The notes below the pieces were generated by a model. That model saw only the letters and a program-made list of their open reading frames with translations, was not told where the DNA came from and searched no databases. A stretch of 32,297 nt of DNA from an uncultured Ectothiorhodospiraceae bacterium (lineage in GTDB: Bacteria > Pseudomonadota > Gammaproteobacteria > UBA9214): assembly GCA_947258515.1 (NCBI GenBank), contig CAMYIO010000027.1, positions 1-32,297 of the forward strand, in the 5' to 3' direction. A program made the translations under genes and the position numbers. Below, piece by piece: positions 1 to 7,839 of this stretch. Each line of letters opens with the position of its first letter. Position 1 is the first letter of the stretch.

Positions 1-143
1 CACACACCACTGACGGCAATACTGTCGCCGAGCATGACATCCGCCATGGCGAGTTTGCCCGCATTGATCGCAAGCCGCATGTCACCACCCTGTGGTTGCA
101 GTGATGCGATACTGCCGACGCCTTGTATGATTCCTGTAAACAT
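1..143 (-). CDS. ribE: Riboflavin synthase alpha chain, N-terminal fragment (cut by window edge)
   Basis: Only the first 47 codons are present; the gene continues past the left edge. The reverse-strand translation begins MFTGIIQGVGSIASL, the near-invariant start of riboflavin synthase, in which the extreme N-terminal MFTG(I/L)(I/V) segment opens the first lumazine-binding barrel. The enzyme dismutates two 6,7-dimethyl-8-ribityllumazine molecules to riboflavin plus the pyrimidine precursor. It lies downstream of ribD on the same strand, as in the common nrdR-ribD-ribE order, but an inverted REP pair sits in the roughly 95-base gap. The call rests on the N-terminal motif and the neighbours. Confidence 0.9.
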   Translation of the reverse strand, partial: MFTGIIQGVGSIASLQPQGGDMRLAINAGKLAMADVMLGDSIAVSGV

Positions 144-168
144 CTATATTTCCTGACATCCTATATTA

Positions 169-230
169 TAGGAGCGGCGTCTCGCCGCGAAGAATATTAA
201 AAAAACCATCGCGGCGAGACGCCGCTCCTA
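169..230. repeat. REP palindrome pair A (GTAG-type), heads outward
   Basis: Two units lie in inverted orientation, at 169-190 and 209-230, separated by an AT-rich spacer. Each unit reads TAGGAGC followed by the hairpin GCGGCG-tct-CGCCGC and then GA. The pair sits between ribD and ribE. It belongs to the same family as the units at 7761, 11839, 11931, 15641, 16212 and 24055, but with a different stem sequence. The long complementary arms could fold into one larger hairpin in RNA and affect ribE expression; that is inference. Confidence 0.85.
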
Positions 231-238
231 CAGGTTAA

Positions 239-1342
239 TCAACCTTTTACCGTTGCGCTGATTCGCCAGTCAGCACCTACCTCGCGTATGTCGTGTATCG
301 ACAAGTGCACTTTTTGCGCCATCGTAACCAGTCCGGGCAGGGCAAACAAACCACGCGCCGCATCTCCCATCAGGTGTGGCGCCATGTAGATCACCAGCTC
401 ATCGATCAGGCCGGCTTGCAGCAACGCACCACACAAGGTCGCACCGGCTTCGAGGTGCACCTCGTTCATCTCCAGGGCCCCCAGGTGCTGCATGACCGCC
501 GCAAGATCCAGCCGCTGGCCCTGCATCGGCAGCGTAACAAGCTCCACACCCTCGCGCATCAGCCGGGCGCTTTTTTCAGCATCAGTGACAGCGGTTATCA
601 CCAGTGTCCTGCCGGGCATCTGCAAAAGCTTCGCACCCGGCGGCATACGCAGCCGGCTGTCCAGAATGACTCGCAGCGGTTGCCGGGTTGACGCCGCTGC
701 AGCGTCTCCGGGTCGCGCCGTCAGTGACGGATCATCGGCCAGCACGGTGTCAATGCCCGTCATAATAGCTGAACTGCGCGCCCGCAACTGATGTACATCG
801 CGGCGCGCGGCCGCGCCGGTGATCCACCGGCTTTCGCCGCTGGCCATGGCCGTGCGGCCATCGACACTCATCGCCAGCTTGCAGCGCACCCGGGGGCGTC
901 CGTGACGCATGCGCATGACGAAGCCCGCGTTTAGCTGTTGCGCTTCCGCGGCGAGCACACCGCTACGGGTGTCGATGCCCGCCTCCTGCAACGCCAACAG
1001 GCCCTTGCCGGCAACGTGCGGGTTCGGGTCTTGCATCGCGACAACCACCCGCGCGACACCGGCAGCAATCAAAGCCTCTGTGCAGGGCGGGGTCCGGCCG
1101 TGATGACAACAGGGTTCCAGTGTCACATAGGCCGTGGCACCGGCCGCCTGTTCACCGGCCTGCTGCAAGGCATGTATCTCGGCGTGCGGCCCGCCGGCAT
1201 GCTCATGCCAGCCCTCGGCGACTATGTCATCCGCCTTTACCAGCACGCAGCCGACGCGTGGATTGGGATCGGTGCTTGTCAGGCCACGCTCTGCCAGACG
1301 CAGGGCACGTGCCATGTAGGCGTAATCGGTTGCAGGATCCAT
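239..1342 (-). CDS. ribD: Bifunctional riboflavin biosynthesis deaminase/reductase RibD
   Basis: This enzyme catalyses two consecutive cytosolic steps of riboflavin synthesis: deamination of the GTP-derived pyrimidine, then reduction of its ribosyl side chain. The product is 367 aa from the ATG at 1342. The N-terminal zinc deaminase domain shows TDPNPRVGCV, the HAE motif (H53) and PCCHHGRTPPC (C78 and C87 as zinc ligands). The C-terminal reductase domain begins near residue 155 with KLAMSVDGRTA. An in-frame TTG six codons upstream (1360) could add MHSLNS; neither start has a strong ribosome-binding site, and the ATG version matches family length and alignment better. nrdR lies 47 bases upstream on the same strand, suggesting co-transcription. 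Confidence 0.96.
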   Translation of the reverse strand: MDPATDYAYMARALRLAERGLTSTDPNPRVGCVLVKADDIVAEGWHEHAGGPHAEIHALQQAGEQAAGATAYVTLEPCCHHGRTPPCTEALIAAGVARVVVAMQDPNPHVAGKGLLALQEAGIDTRSGVLAAEAQQLNAGFVMRMRHGRPRVRCKLAMSVDGRTAMASGESRWITGAAARRDVHQLRARSSAIMTGIDTVLADDPSLTARPGDAAAASTRQPLRVILDSRLRMPPGAKLLQMPGRTLVITAVTDAEKSARLMREGVELVTLPMQGQRLDLAAVMQHLGALEMNEVHLEAGATLCGALLQAGLIDELVIYMAPHLMGDAARGLFALPGLVTMAQKVHLSIHDIREVGADWRISATVKG

Positions 1343-1389
1343 GCTATTCAGGGAATGCAACAGACAGGGAACGGCTACTGCCGGCGATG

Positions 1390-1890
1390 CTAGTCATCCG
1401 GCAATAGCGAGATCTGGTCCCTGGTGTCTTCCGCGGTCGGTTCCTTCTCAAGGCGTTCGATCTCCTCGCGAAACTCGTTCACATCCTCGAAGCTGCGGTA
1501 CACCGAGGCAAAGCGTACAAAGGCCACCTGGTCGAGCTGGCGCAACTCGTTCACCACCCACTCACCCAGTTGCCGGGAGGGTATTTCGCGTTCACCGCTG
1601 GCACGCAGGCGTTGCTGTATGCGCATGATGGCCGCGTCGACGCGTTCCGATTCCACCGGGCGTTTCTCAAGTGCACGCATCATGCCCGCAACAAGCTTGC
1701 CTTCATCAAACGGCTGACGTGCGCCACTGCCCTTGATAATGCGCGGCATCACCAGCTCCGGTGATTCAAAGGTGGTAAAGCGTTCGCCACAGTCCAGGCA
1801 TTCACGCCGGCGCCGCACCTGCGCACCCTCGCTGGCCAGCCGCGAGTCGATCACCTTGGTGTCCTGTTTTCCGCAAAAGGGGCAATACAT
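1390..1890 (-). CDS. nrdR: Transcriptional repressor NrdR
   Basis: NrdR is the ATP/dATP-sensing repressor of ribonucleotide reductase genes. The 166-aa product starts [17 protein letters not shown] and has the zinc ribbon cysteines C3, C6, C31 and C34, followed by an ATP-cone domain at about residues 49-139 containing [18 protein letters not shown]. The reading frame stays open 18 codons further upstream, but the zinc ribbon must start at the N terminus, so the ATG at 1890 is chosen. It sits 20 bases after glyA and ahead of ribD, a common gammaproteobacterial order. I saw no NrdR box in this window; its targets lie elsewhere. Confidence 0.97.
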   Translation of the reverse strand: MYCPFCGKQDTKVIDSRLASEGAQVRRRRECLDCGERFTTFESPELVMPRIIKGSGARQPFDEGKLVAGMMRALEKRPVESERVDAAIMRIQQRLRASGEREIPSRQLGEWVVNELRQLDQVAFVRFASVYRSFEDVNEFREEIERLEKEPTAEDTRDQISLLPDD

Positions 1891-1910
1891 AACGCTGTTT
1901 TCAATCCGGT

Positions 1911-3170
1911 TTAGCTGGACGCATACACGGGAAAACGCTTGCACAGTTCCAGTACCTTGCCACGCACGCTGGCAATGGTGTCCTGGTTTTCAACATCATC
2001 CATGACGTCACACATCCAGCCGGCAAGTTCACGTGCCTCGGTCTCGCCACAACCACGGGTGGTGATCGCGGGGGTGCCGACACGGATGCCGCTGGTGACA
2101 AACGGTGACTGCGGATCATTCGGCACGGCATTCTTGTTGACGGTTATATTGGCCGCATCCAGGGCCGCATCCGCCTGCTTGCCGGTAATACCCTTGTCGA
2201 TCAGGTCCACCAGGAACAGATGGTCATCGGTACCGCCGGATACCACCTTGTAGCCACGTGCCAGCATCACCTCCACCATGGCACGCGCGTTATCCAGTAC
2301 CTGCTGCTGATACTCCACGAAGGACGGCTCCATTGCCTCCTTGAAGGCCACCGCCTTGGCGGCAATGACGTGCATCAGGGGACCGCCCTGGATACCGGGA
2401 AAGATCATCGAGTTCAGTTTCTTTTCCACCTCGGCATTGGCACGCGCCAGGATCAGGCCGCCACGTGGACCACGCAGGGTTTTATGTGTCGTGGTGGTGG
2501 TGACATCGGCAATATTGACCGGGCTCGGGTAGATACCGGTTGCAACCAGGCCCGCCACATGCGCCATATCCACCAGCAGCCAGGCACCGACACTGTCGGC
2601 AATGTCACGGAAGCGTTGCCAGTCGACTTGCAGTGAATAGGCGGAAAACCCGGCGACCACCATCTTCGGCCGGTGCTCTTTCGCCAGTGCCTCGACCTGG
2701 TCATAATCGATTGCACCCGTTTCGTTATCCAGACCGTACTGCACGGCATTGAATAGCTTGCCCGAAAAGTTGACCTTCGACCCGTGGGTCAAGTGCCCGC
2801 CGGCATCCAGACTCATCCCGAGGATGGTGTCACCCGGCTGCAGCAGTGCCAGGTAGACCGCCGCATTGGCCTGCGACCCGGAGTGCGGCTGCACATTGGC
2901 ATAATCGGCATTGAACAGTGCCCTGGCCCGGTCAATGGCCAACTGCTCGGCAATGTCCACATACTCGCAGCCGCCGTAGTAGCGCTTGCCCGGGTATCCC
3001 TCGGCATACTTGTTCGTCAGCACTGATCCCTGCGCCTGCAACACCCTCGGGCTGGCATAGTTTTCGGAGGCAATCAGTTCGATGTGATCTTCCTGCCGTT
3101 GACGCTCGCCCTGCAGCGCGCCCCAGAGCTCATCGTCGTAGCCGGCAATCTGCATATCCTTATCAAACAT
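1911..3170 (-). CDS. glyA: Serine hydroxymethyltransferase
   Basis: GlyA interconverts serine and glycine with tetrahydrofolate, supplying one-carbon units. The product is 419 aa, the normal bacterial length. Visible signatures are IASENY (E36), the GGHLTHG segment, DMAHVAGL at 201-208, and the PLP-binding lysine K230 within [15 protein letters not shown]. The gene heads a minus-strand group with nrdR and ribD. The start has an AAGG about 10 bases upstream. No glycine riboswitch-like structure was recognised in the 93-base leader region. Nothing in the protein looks unusual. Confidence 0.98.
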   Translation of the reverse strand: MFDKDMQIAGYDDELWGALQGERQRQEDHIELIASENYASPRVLQAQGSVLTNKYAEGYPGKRYYGGCEYVDIAEQLAIDRARALFNADYANVQPHSGSQANAAVYLALLQPGDTILGMSLDAGGHLTHGSKVNFSGKLFNAVQYGLDNETGAIDYDQVEALAKEHRPKMVVAGFSAYSLQVDWQRFRDIADSVGAWLLVDMAHVAGLVATGIYPSPVNIADVTTTTTHKTLRGPRGGLILARANAEVEKKLNSMIFPGIQGGPLMHVIAAKAVAFKEAMEPSFVEYQQQVLDNARAMVEVMLARGYKVVSGGTDDHLFLVDLIDKGITGKQADAALDAANITVNKNAVPNDPQSPFVTSGIRVGTPAITTRGCGETEARELAGWMCDVMDDVENQDTIASVRGKVLELCKRFPVYASS

Positions 3171-3224
3171 TTCATATAACCTTATGATGTGGAGTAGAAA
3201 TATCCCGCTTCCGGGAGGCGCTAG

Positions 3225-3254
3225 ATAATAGCCGATCTGCCAGGGTCATGCGAA
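3225..3254 (-). promoter_or_regulatory. Possible sigma-70 promoter for glyA
   Basis: On the minus strand a TTCGCA (-35, at 3249-3254) is followed after 18 bases by TATTAT (-10, at 3225-3230), matching the consensus at 4 and 5 of 6 positions. The start of transcription would lie about 50 bases upstream of the glyA ATG. This is a by-eye match only. Confidence 0.3.
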
Positions 3255-3263
3255 CAGCCTGAC

Positions 3264-4241
3264 TCATTCCCCCAGCAACGCCTGCACGACTGCCGTCCAG
3301 GCCAATGCCAGGTTGCCCCGGTTATAGCCGCCACCTCCCATCACCAGCAGACGTCCCGCGCAATGCCGCCCGGCCAGTAGCCGCAGACGTTGCGCCGCAT
3401 GGCGGTGTGCCGCCGGGCTGTAGCGCAAGTGTGTTATCGGATCGCCGGCGATACTGTCCGCGCCGCACTGAAACAGGATAAATTCCGGTCGCCCTGCATC
3501 AATAAAGGTCTCGACCCGCTCCCAGGCCGTGAAAAATGCCGCATCGTCTGCCTGCGGCGGCATCGGGATATTCAGCTTGGTGCCACGCGCCACACCGCGA
3601 CCGGTCTCCGCTTCAGTGCCGGTGCCGGGGTATAGATAACGGCCGTCCTCATGCAGGTCGGCGAAGATCAGGTCCGGATCCTCTTCAAAGCTGTAGAACA
3701 CCCCGTCGCCATGATGCGCATCGATATCGACGTAGGCAATGCGTTGCAGGTGATGCTGGCTGCGCAGGGTCTCGATGGCAATGCCGCAATCGTTGAAGAC
3801 ACAAAATCCGGCGGCACTGTCACGGCGCGCGTGGTGCAATCCCGCTATCGGTACAAAGGCCTGCGCACACTCCTGTTGCAGTATGCGCTCGATCGCGTCC
3901 AGCACACTGCCGACGACATAGCAGGCAGATTCATAAATACCCACGGGTGCCGGGGTATCCCCACCATCCAGATAGCCTTCCCCTGTGGCCGACTGCCGGA
4001 TAACACGATCCACGTACGCCGCCGTATGAAAACGCTCCAGTACCGCGCGTTCGGCTGACACCGGCGTACACTGCTGCACACGCCGATCCAGTCCGGCAGC
4101 ACAGGCCTGCTGCCAGAAAGCACCCAGCCGGTCCGGGCCGAACGGGTGCCCCTCGCCGAAACCGTAACGGGCGAGATCATCACCAACGTAGACACAGGGC
4201 GCTGCTGGCATAAGCCTGTTTACCCATCTGTTATACGTCAT
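3264..4241 (-). CDS. Histone deacetylase-family (AcuC/HdaH-like) zinc hydrolase
   Basis: The 325-aa product belongs to the arginase/deacetylase superfamily, whose bacterial members remove acetyl groups from acetyl-lysine, acetylpolyamines or acetoin-related substrates. It shows the family motifs in order: FGEGHPFGPDRL near residue 28, GLHHARRDSAAGFCVFND with the catalytic histidine pair H136-H137, YVDIDAHHGDGV with zinc ligands D174 and H176, the third ligand D262 in QCGADSIAGDP, and GGGGYN with the transition-state tyrosine Y306. All catalytic residues are present, so it should be active. The true substrate cannot be read from sequence. A second possible ATG at 4211 would remove ten residues. 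It is divergent from ettA and upstream of glyA on the same strand. Confidence 0.9.
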   Translation of the reverse strand: MTYNRWVNRLMPAAPCVYVGDDLARYGFGEGHPFGPDRLGAFWQQACAAGLDRRVQQCTPVSAERAVLERFHTAAYVDRVIRQSATGEGYLDGGDTPAPVGIYESACYVVGSVLDAIERILQQECAQAFVPIAGLHHARRDSAAGFCVFNDCGIAIETLRSQHHLQRIAYVDIDAHHGDGVFYSFEEDPDLIFADLHEDGRYLYPGTGTEAETGRGVARGTKLNIPMPPQADDAAFFTAWERVETFIDAGRPEFILFQCGADSIAGDPITHLRYSPAAHRHAAQRLRLLAGRHCAGRLLVMGGGGYNRGNLALAWTAVVQALLGE

Positions 4242-4350
4242 TGCCGCATTCGCGCTAATGACCGAGAATTTTATTTACTTTATTAATATAAAGTTATGTA
4301 ACATTGATCATGTAATTACTTCAACATACATTCTTCTGATCCATTGTAGC

Positions 4351-4378
4351 TTGTCCGCCAGAAAGTGGCGCCTATAAT
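4351..4378 (+). promoter_or_regulatory. Sigma-70 promoter for ettA
   Basis: TTGTCC at 4351-4356, a 16-base spacer, and a perfect TATAAT at 4373-4378. It would start transcription near 4385, giving a leader of about 30 bases before the ettA ATG. It lies just downstream of a conspicuously AT-rich stretch (about 4250-4350). Confidence 0.55.
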
Positions 4379-4416
4379 GTGCGTCCATTGTTAAACGATC
4401 CGGGATTCGCAATACG

Positions 4417-6090
4417 ATGGCGCAATACGTATACACCATGAACCAGGTAGGCAAGGTCGTCCCGCCCAAACGCAGGATTCTTGAGAATATTTCGCTGTCT
4501 TTCTTTCCCGGCGCCAAGATCGGGGTGCTTGGTCTGAACGGCTCCGGCAAGTCCACCCTGCTGCGCATCATGGCCGGCGAAGACAAGGACATCGAGGGTG
4601 AAGCCCGCGCACAGTCCGGTATCAATGTCGGTTACCTGCCTCAGGAACCGGTACTGGACCCGGACAGGGATGTGCGTGGCAATGTTGAGGACGGACTCGG
4701 CGAAGTCAAGACCCTGCTGGATCGTTTCAATACGATCAGCGACCGCTTTGCCGAACCCATGAGCGATGACGAAATGAATGCCCTGCTCGAAGAACAGGGC
4801 AAGTTGCAGGATGCGATTGATGCCGCGGGTGGCTGGGAACTGGACCGCAAACTGGAAATTGCTGCCGATGCACTGCGCCTGCCACCCTGGGACGCCGATG
4901 TGAGTACACTCTCCGGCGGTGAACGGCGCCGCGTCGCGCTGTGCAAACTGCTGTTGAGCAACCCCGACATGCTGTTGCTGGACGAACCGACCAACCACCT
5001 CGATGCGGAGAGTGTCGCCTGGCTGGAACGCTTCCTGGTCGACTATCCAGGCACGGTTGTGGCTGTCACCCACGACCGCTACTTTCTCGATAATGCCGCC
5101 GGCTGGATCCTGGAACTTGACCGCGGTCACGGCATCCCCTGGGAGGGTAACTACTCGTCATGGCTGGAGCAAAAGGAACAGCGCCTGGAGATCGAGGAAA
5201 AACAGGCCTCCGCCCGGCAAAAGGCGATGAAGGCCGAACTGGAATGGGTGCGCTCCGGTGCCAAGGGCCGGCATGCCAAGAGCAAGGCCCGGCTGGCGCG
5301 CTTCGAGGAACTCGCCGCGCAGGAATCGCAACAGCGCAACGAAACCAAGCAGCTGTTTATACCCCCGGGTCCGCGACTCGGTGACCTGGTCATCGAGGCC
5401 AACCATATCAGCAAACGCTTTGGCGACACCCTGCTCTATGAAGACCTCAGCTTTAATCTGCCACGTGGCGGCATCGTCGGCATCATCGGTCCGAATGGCG
5501 CGGGCAAGACGACCCTGTTCCGCATGCTGACCGGCGCAGAGCAGGCGAATTCCGGTGAGTTGCGTATTGGCGAATCGGTCTCGATTGCCTGCGTGGACCA
5601 GAGCCGTGACAGCCTCGATGGCAGCAAAACCGTGTGGGAGGAAATCTCCGACGGGCAGGACATCATCACGGTCGGCAAACATGAGCTGAACTCGCGCACC
5701 TATGTATCGCGCTTTAATTTCTCCGGCTCGGACCAGCAGAAACATGTCGGCACCCTGTCGGGTGGCGAACGCAACCGTGTACACTTGGCGAAGCTGTTAA
5801 AGAGTGGTGGCAATGTGTTGTTACTGGACGAACCCACCAATGACCTGGATATAGAAACGTTGCGCGCACTCGAAGAGGCGTTGCTGGACTTCCCGGGCTG
5901 TGCCGTGGTGATTTCACACGATCGCTGGTTCCTTGACCGCATTGCAACACATATACTGGCGTTCGAGGGAGACAGCCAGGTTGTCTGGTTTGAAGGCAAT
6001 TATGCCGATTACGAGGCAGACAGAAAACGCCGACTGGGTGCGGATGCGGACCAGCCGCACCGGATAAAGTACAAACGACTGGATAGCTGA
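4417..6090 (+). CDS. ettA: Energy-dependent translational throttle protein EttA (ABC-F ATPase)
   Basis: EttA is a soluble ABC-F ATPase that binds the ribosomal E site and gates the first elongation steps according to ATP/ADP level. The 557-aa product has two ABC cassettes: Walker [10 protein letters not shown] at 39-47 with signature LSGGE at 165-169, and Walker [10 protein letters not shown] at 358-366 with a second [15 protein letters not shown] and [11 protein letters not shown]. Between them is the charged linker (about 240-320) with [20 protein letters not shown], the P-site-tRNA interaction motif. The N-terminal [19 protein letters not shown] is diagnostic of EttA among ABC-F proteins. 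A SPOR-domain gene begins 3 bases after its stop codon, so the two are probably co-translated. Confidence 0.97.
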   Translation: MAQYVYTMNQVGKVVPPKRRILENISLSFFPGAKIGVLGLNGSGKSTLLRIMAGEDKDIEGEARAQSGINVGYLPQEPVLDPDRDVRGNVEDGLGEVKTLLDRFNTISDRFAEPMSDDEMNALLEEQGKLQDAIDAAGGWELDRKLEIAADALRLPPWDADVSTLSGGERRRVALCKLLLSNPDMLLLDEPTNHLDAESVAWLERFLVDYPGTVVAVTHDRYFLDNAAGWILELDRGHGIPWEGNYSSWLEQKEQRLEIEEKQASARQKAMKAELEWVRSGAKGRHAKSKARLARFEELAAQESQQRNETKQLFIPPGPRLGDLVIEANHISKRFGDTLLYEDLSFNLPRGGIVGIIGPNGAGKTTLFRMLTGAEQANSGELRIGESVSIACVDQSRDSLDGSKTVWEEISDGQDIITVGKHELNSRTYVSRFNFSGSDQQKHVGTLSGGERNRVHLAKLLKSGGNVLLLDEPTNDLDIETLRALEEALLDFPGCAVVISHDRWFLDRIATHILAFEGDSQVVWFEGNYADYEADRKRRLGADADQPHRIKYKRLDS

Positions 6091-6093
6091 TAC

Positions 6094-7737
6094 ATGTCAC
6101 AGGAACGCAAGCAAAAACAACGCAGGTTCGAGCAGAAGTTGCGTGATGAGGGTAGCGACGGATTTGCCGACGGTCCGCGTCCCTGGGAGCACTGGGATGA
6201 ATCCGGTCACCAGGCGAACGACCGCATCTGGGAAGGCAGTGCCAGACGCATTTACCCGGGAAGAAGGAAAACACGCAGCGTCGGTTATCGGTTGTTATCC
6301 GTGCTCGCAATGATTGCACTGACCACCCTGCTGGTCGGTATCGGTGGTGTTTATTTCTCTCATACGCAAACGCAACGGCTGGCACAGAACGGTGTTCCGC
6401 CGCTGCCCGCTACCCATCGACCCCTGCCGTCGATGCCAGCAACCGGCGGTGACGCCGTCATGACCGCAACAGCAACACGGACGGATGAACTGGGCAGACT
6501 GTCAGCACCCGCGGCCGGATCCGGTACAGCACGGTACCAGGCGCCAGCGGCTGTGGAAACAGCGCCTGCTGTCCACGACGCTACCGCGGTCACGGACGAA
6601 CCTGTGCCGGCACCAGTAATCGCCATGACAACGGCATCTGTGACGACCCCACCGGCAACAAGTGGCAGCGTTGATTCGGTCGCCATTGAAACCATCATTA
6701 CCGAGAAATCGGTCACCACGACGGTGTACACCCGTCATCCCCGGCAGGCAGAAGCGGAAATTGTCGCGGCCATCGAAACGTTGCCGCCACCTTTCGCGAT
6801 CGGGGTTGTTGATGCCGGGCAGCAAACGCCTGATGTCCTGCCGCCAACGGTGCACATAAGCGACGACAAGGCCATAATCGCGGCGGCATCAACAGCACCC
6901 CCCCCGGCGCTGCAGGCCGATGTTGCACAGACCGATAGCGTCGATGATTCAGACACTGCCGCAACAGACGAAGCTGCACTCACTCCGCTGCCGGACAGTC
7001 CCGCCACCGAGTCGGCCCAGGATGCCACGGTGTTGGTGACATTGGCTGAACCAGGCGGCACCACTGCCGCACCTGATTCACTCTCGACAAACATCGCCGA
7101 AGTCACTGCAGGGCAGAGCGATGCGCTGCCAGACACCGCGGCCGTACAACAGGCCGAAGCCGGCATGGCAGTTGCTGTGGCTGCAACGGGCAGTGCCATT
7201 GCCGTCCCGGAATCACTCGTGGAAACCGCACCCGAAGTCACGGACGGGCAAGCTGATGCACTGCCGGAGATCCAGGTCGTTGCAGTGAAGCACAGCACTG
7301 CCGCCACTGAATCTCCCGCAACACTCGTCCCCGAAGCCACCGGCGTGCAAGGTGATGCACTGCCGGAGATTCCGGCCACGCAACAGGCCGAAGCAGCCAT
7401 TAAGGTAGCAACAGCGGAAGCAGTCCTTCCAACGGCTACCGATGATGTCAATGCTGAACAGTCAATCGAGCGCGCGCAACCGCTCATGCCGGTTGCGAAA
7501 ACGGGCAACTGGGTTATCAACCTTGCGTCCTACACCTGGAAGTCAACAGCCAGCAGAAAACTGGCACTGTTTCAACAGCAGGGAGTCGATGCGGAAATTT
7601 TTGCCGTCACCATCAACGACAAACCCATGTACCGCATCAGGGTCACCGGCTTCGAAAACAGCCGCCAGGCAAAGGCCGGGATCCCGGCAATAGAAAAGGC
7701 ACTTGACCTGGAGGGTGCCTGGATTTCAAGGCGCTAG
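6094..7737 (+). CDS. SPOR-domain inner-membrane protein with long Ala/Thr/Pro-rich periplasmic region
   Basis: The 547-aa product has a charged cytoplasmic segment (1-62, with DGPRPWEHWDESGHQ), one transmembrane helix at about 66-88, a long low-complexity Ala/Thr/Pro/Asp-rich region (about 95-465), and a C-terminal SPOR-like domain (about 471-546, starting GNWVINLASY). SPOR domains bind denuded peptidoglycan glycans and recruit proteins to the division septum, as in FtsN and DamX. The disordered region holds three imperfect repeats at about residues 327, 372 and 405, each containing a (G/V)Q-x-DALP(D/E) core. It is coupled to ettA with a 3-base gap. A cell-envelope or division role is inferred from architecture; I do not recognise a named gene. 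Only the SPOR domain and helix are expected to be conserved. Confidence 0.85.
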   Translation: MSQERKQKQRRFEQKLRDEGSDGFADGPRPWEHWDESGHQANDRIWEGSARRIYPGRRKTRSVGYRLLSVLAMIALTTLLVGIGGVYFSHTQTQRLAQNGVPPLPATHRPLPSMPATGGDAVMTATATRTDELGRLSAPAAGSGTARYQAPAAVETAPAVHDATAVTDEPVPAPVIAMTTASVTTPPATSGSVDSVAIETIITEKSVTTTVYTRHPRQAEAEIVAAIETLPPPFAIGVVDAGQQTPDVLPPTVHISDDKAIIAAASTAPPPALQADVAQTDSVDDSDTAATDEAALTPLPDSPATESAQDATVLVTLAEPGGTTAAPDSLSTNIAEVTAGQSDALPDTAAVQQAEAGMAVAVAATGSAIAVPESLVETAPEVTDGQADALPEIQVVAVKHSTAATESPATLVPEATGVQGDALPEIPATQQAEAAIKVATAEAVLPTATDDVNAEQSIERAQPLMPVAKTGNWVINLASYTWKSTASRKLALFQQQGVDAEIFAVTINDKPMYRIRVTGFENSRQAKAGIPAIEKALDLEGAWISRR

Positions 7738-7760
7738 ATAATGCGTTCGTCTTTTGGTTC

Positions 7761-7824
7761 ATCGCGGATTCGATCCGCTCCTGCAATTATCTGAAACCAT
7801 GCAGGAGCGCTCCGCAAGCGCGAT
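7761..7824. repeat. REP palindrome pair B, heads inward
   Basis: Two inverted units lie at 7761-7785 and 7800-7824, between the convergent SPOR gene and purL. The left unit has stem GCGGAT-tcg-ATCCGC. The right one has GCGCT-ccgca-AGCGC, a different stem of the same design, and GCAGGAG instead of GTAGGAG as the head. The pair could also act as a bidirectional transcription barrier; no T tract is present. Confidence 0.75.
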
Positions 7825-7839
7825 CAAACCAGCAATCGA

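Noticed and set aside
144-238. FMN riboswitch near ribD/ribE
   Set aside because: The conserved RFN-element core is absent; the gap is explained by the REP pair.
1891-1944. Upstream extension of nrdR
   Set aside because: The zinc ribbon MYCPFC must start the protein; the extra 18 residues would precede it.
3203-3216. TCCCG-cttc-CGGGA hairpin downstream of the deacetylase-like gene
   Set aside because: The stem is only five bases and there is no T tract on the minus strand, so I do not call a terminator.
4372-5130. 252-codon open frame antisense to ettA
   Set aside because: It overlaps the N-terminal ABC cassette of a certain gene and lacks any motif.
6735-7520. 261-codon Ala/Ser/Val-rich open frame antisense to the SPOR gene
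   Set aside because: It mirrors the low-complexity linker of the SPOR protein; the forward frame has a helix, a SPOR domain and coupling to ettA.
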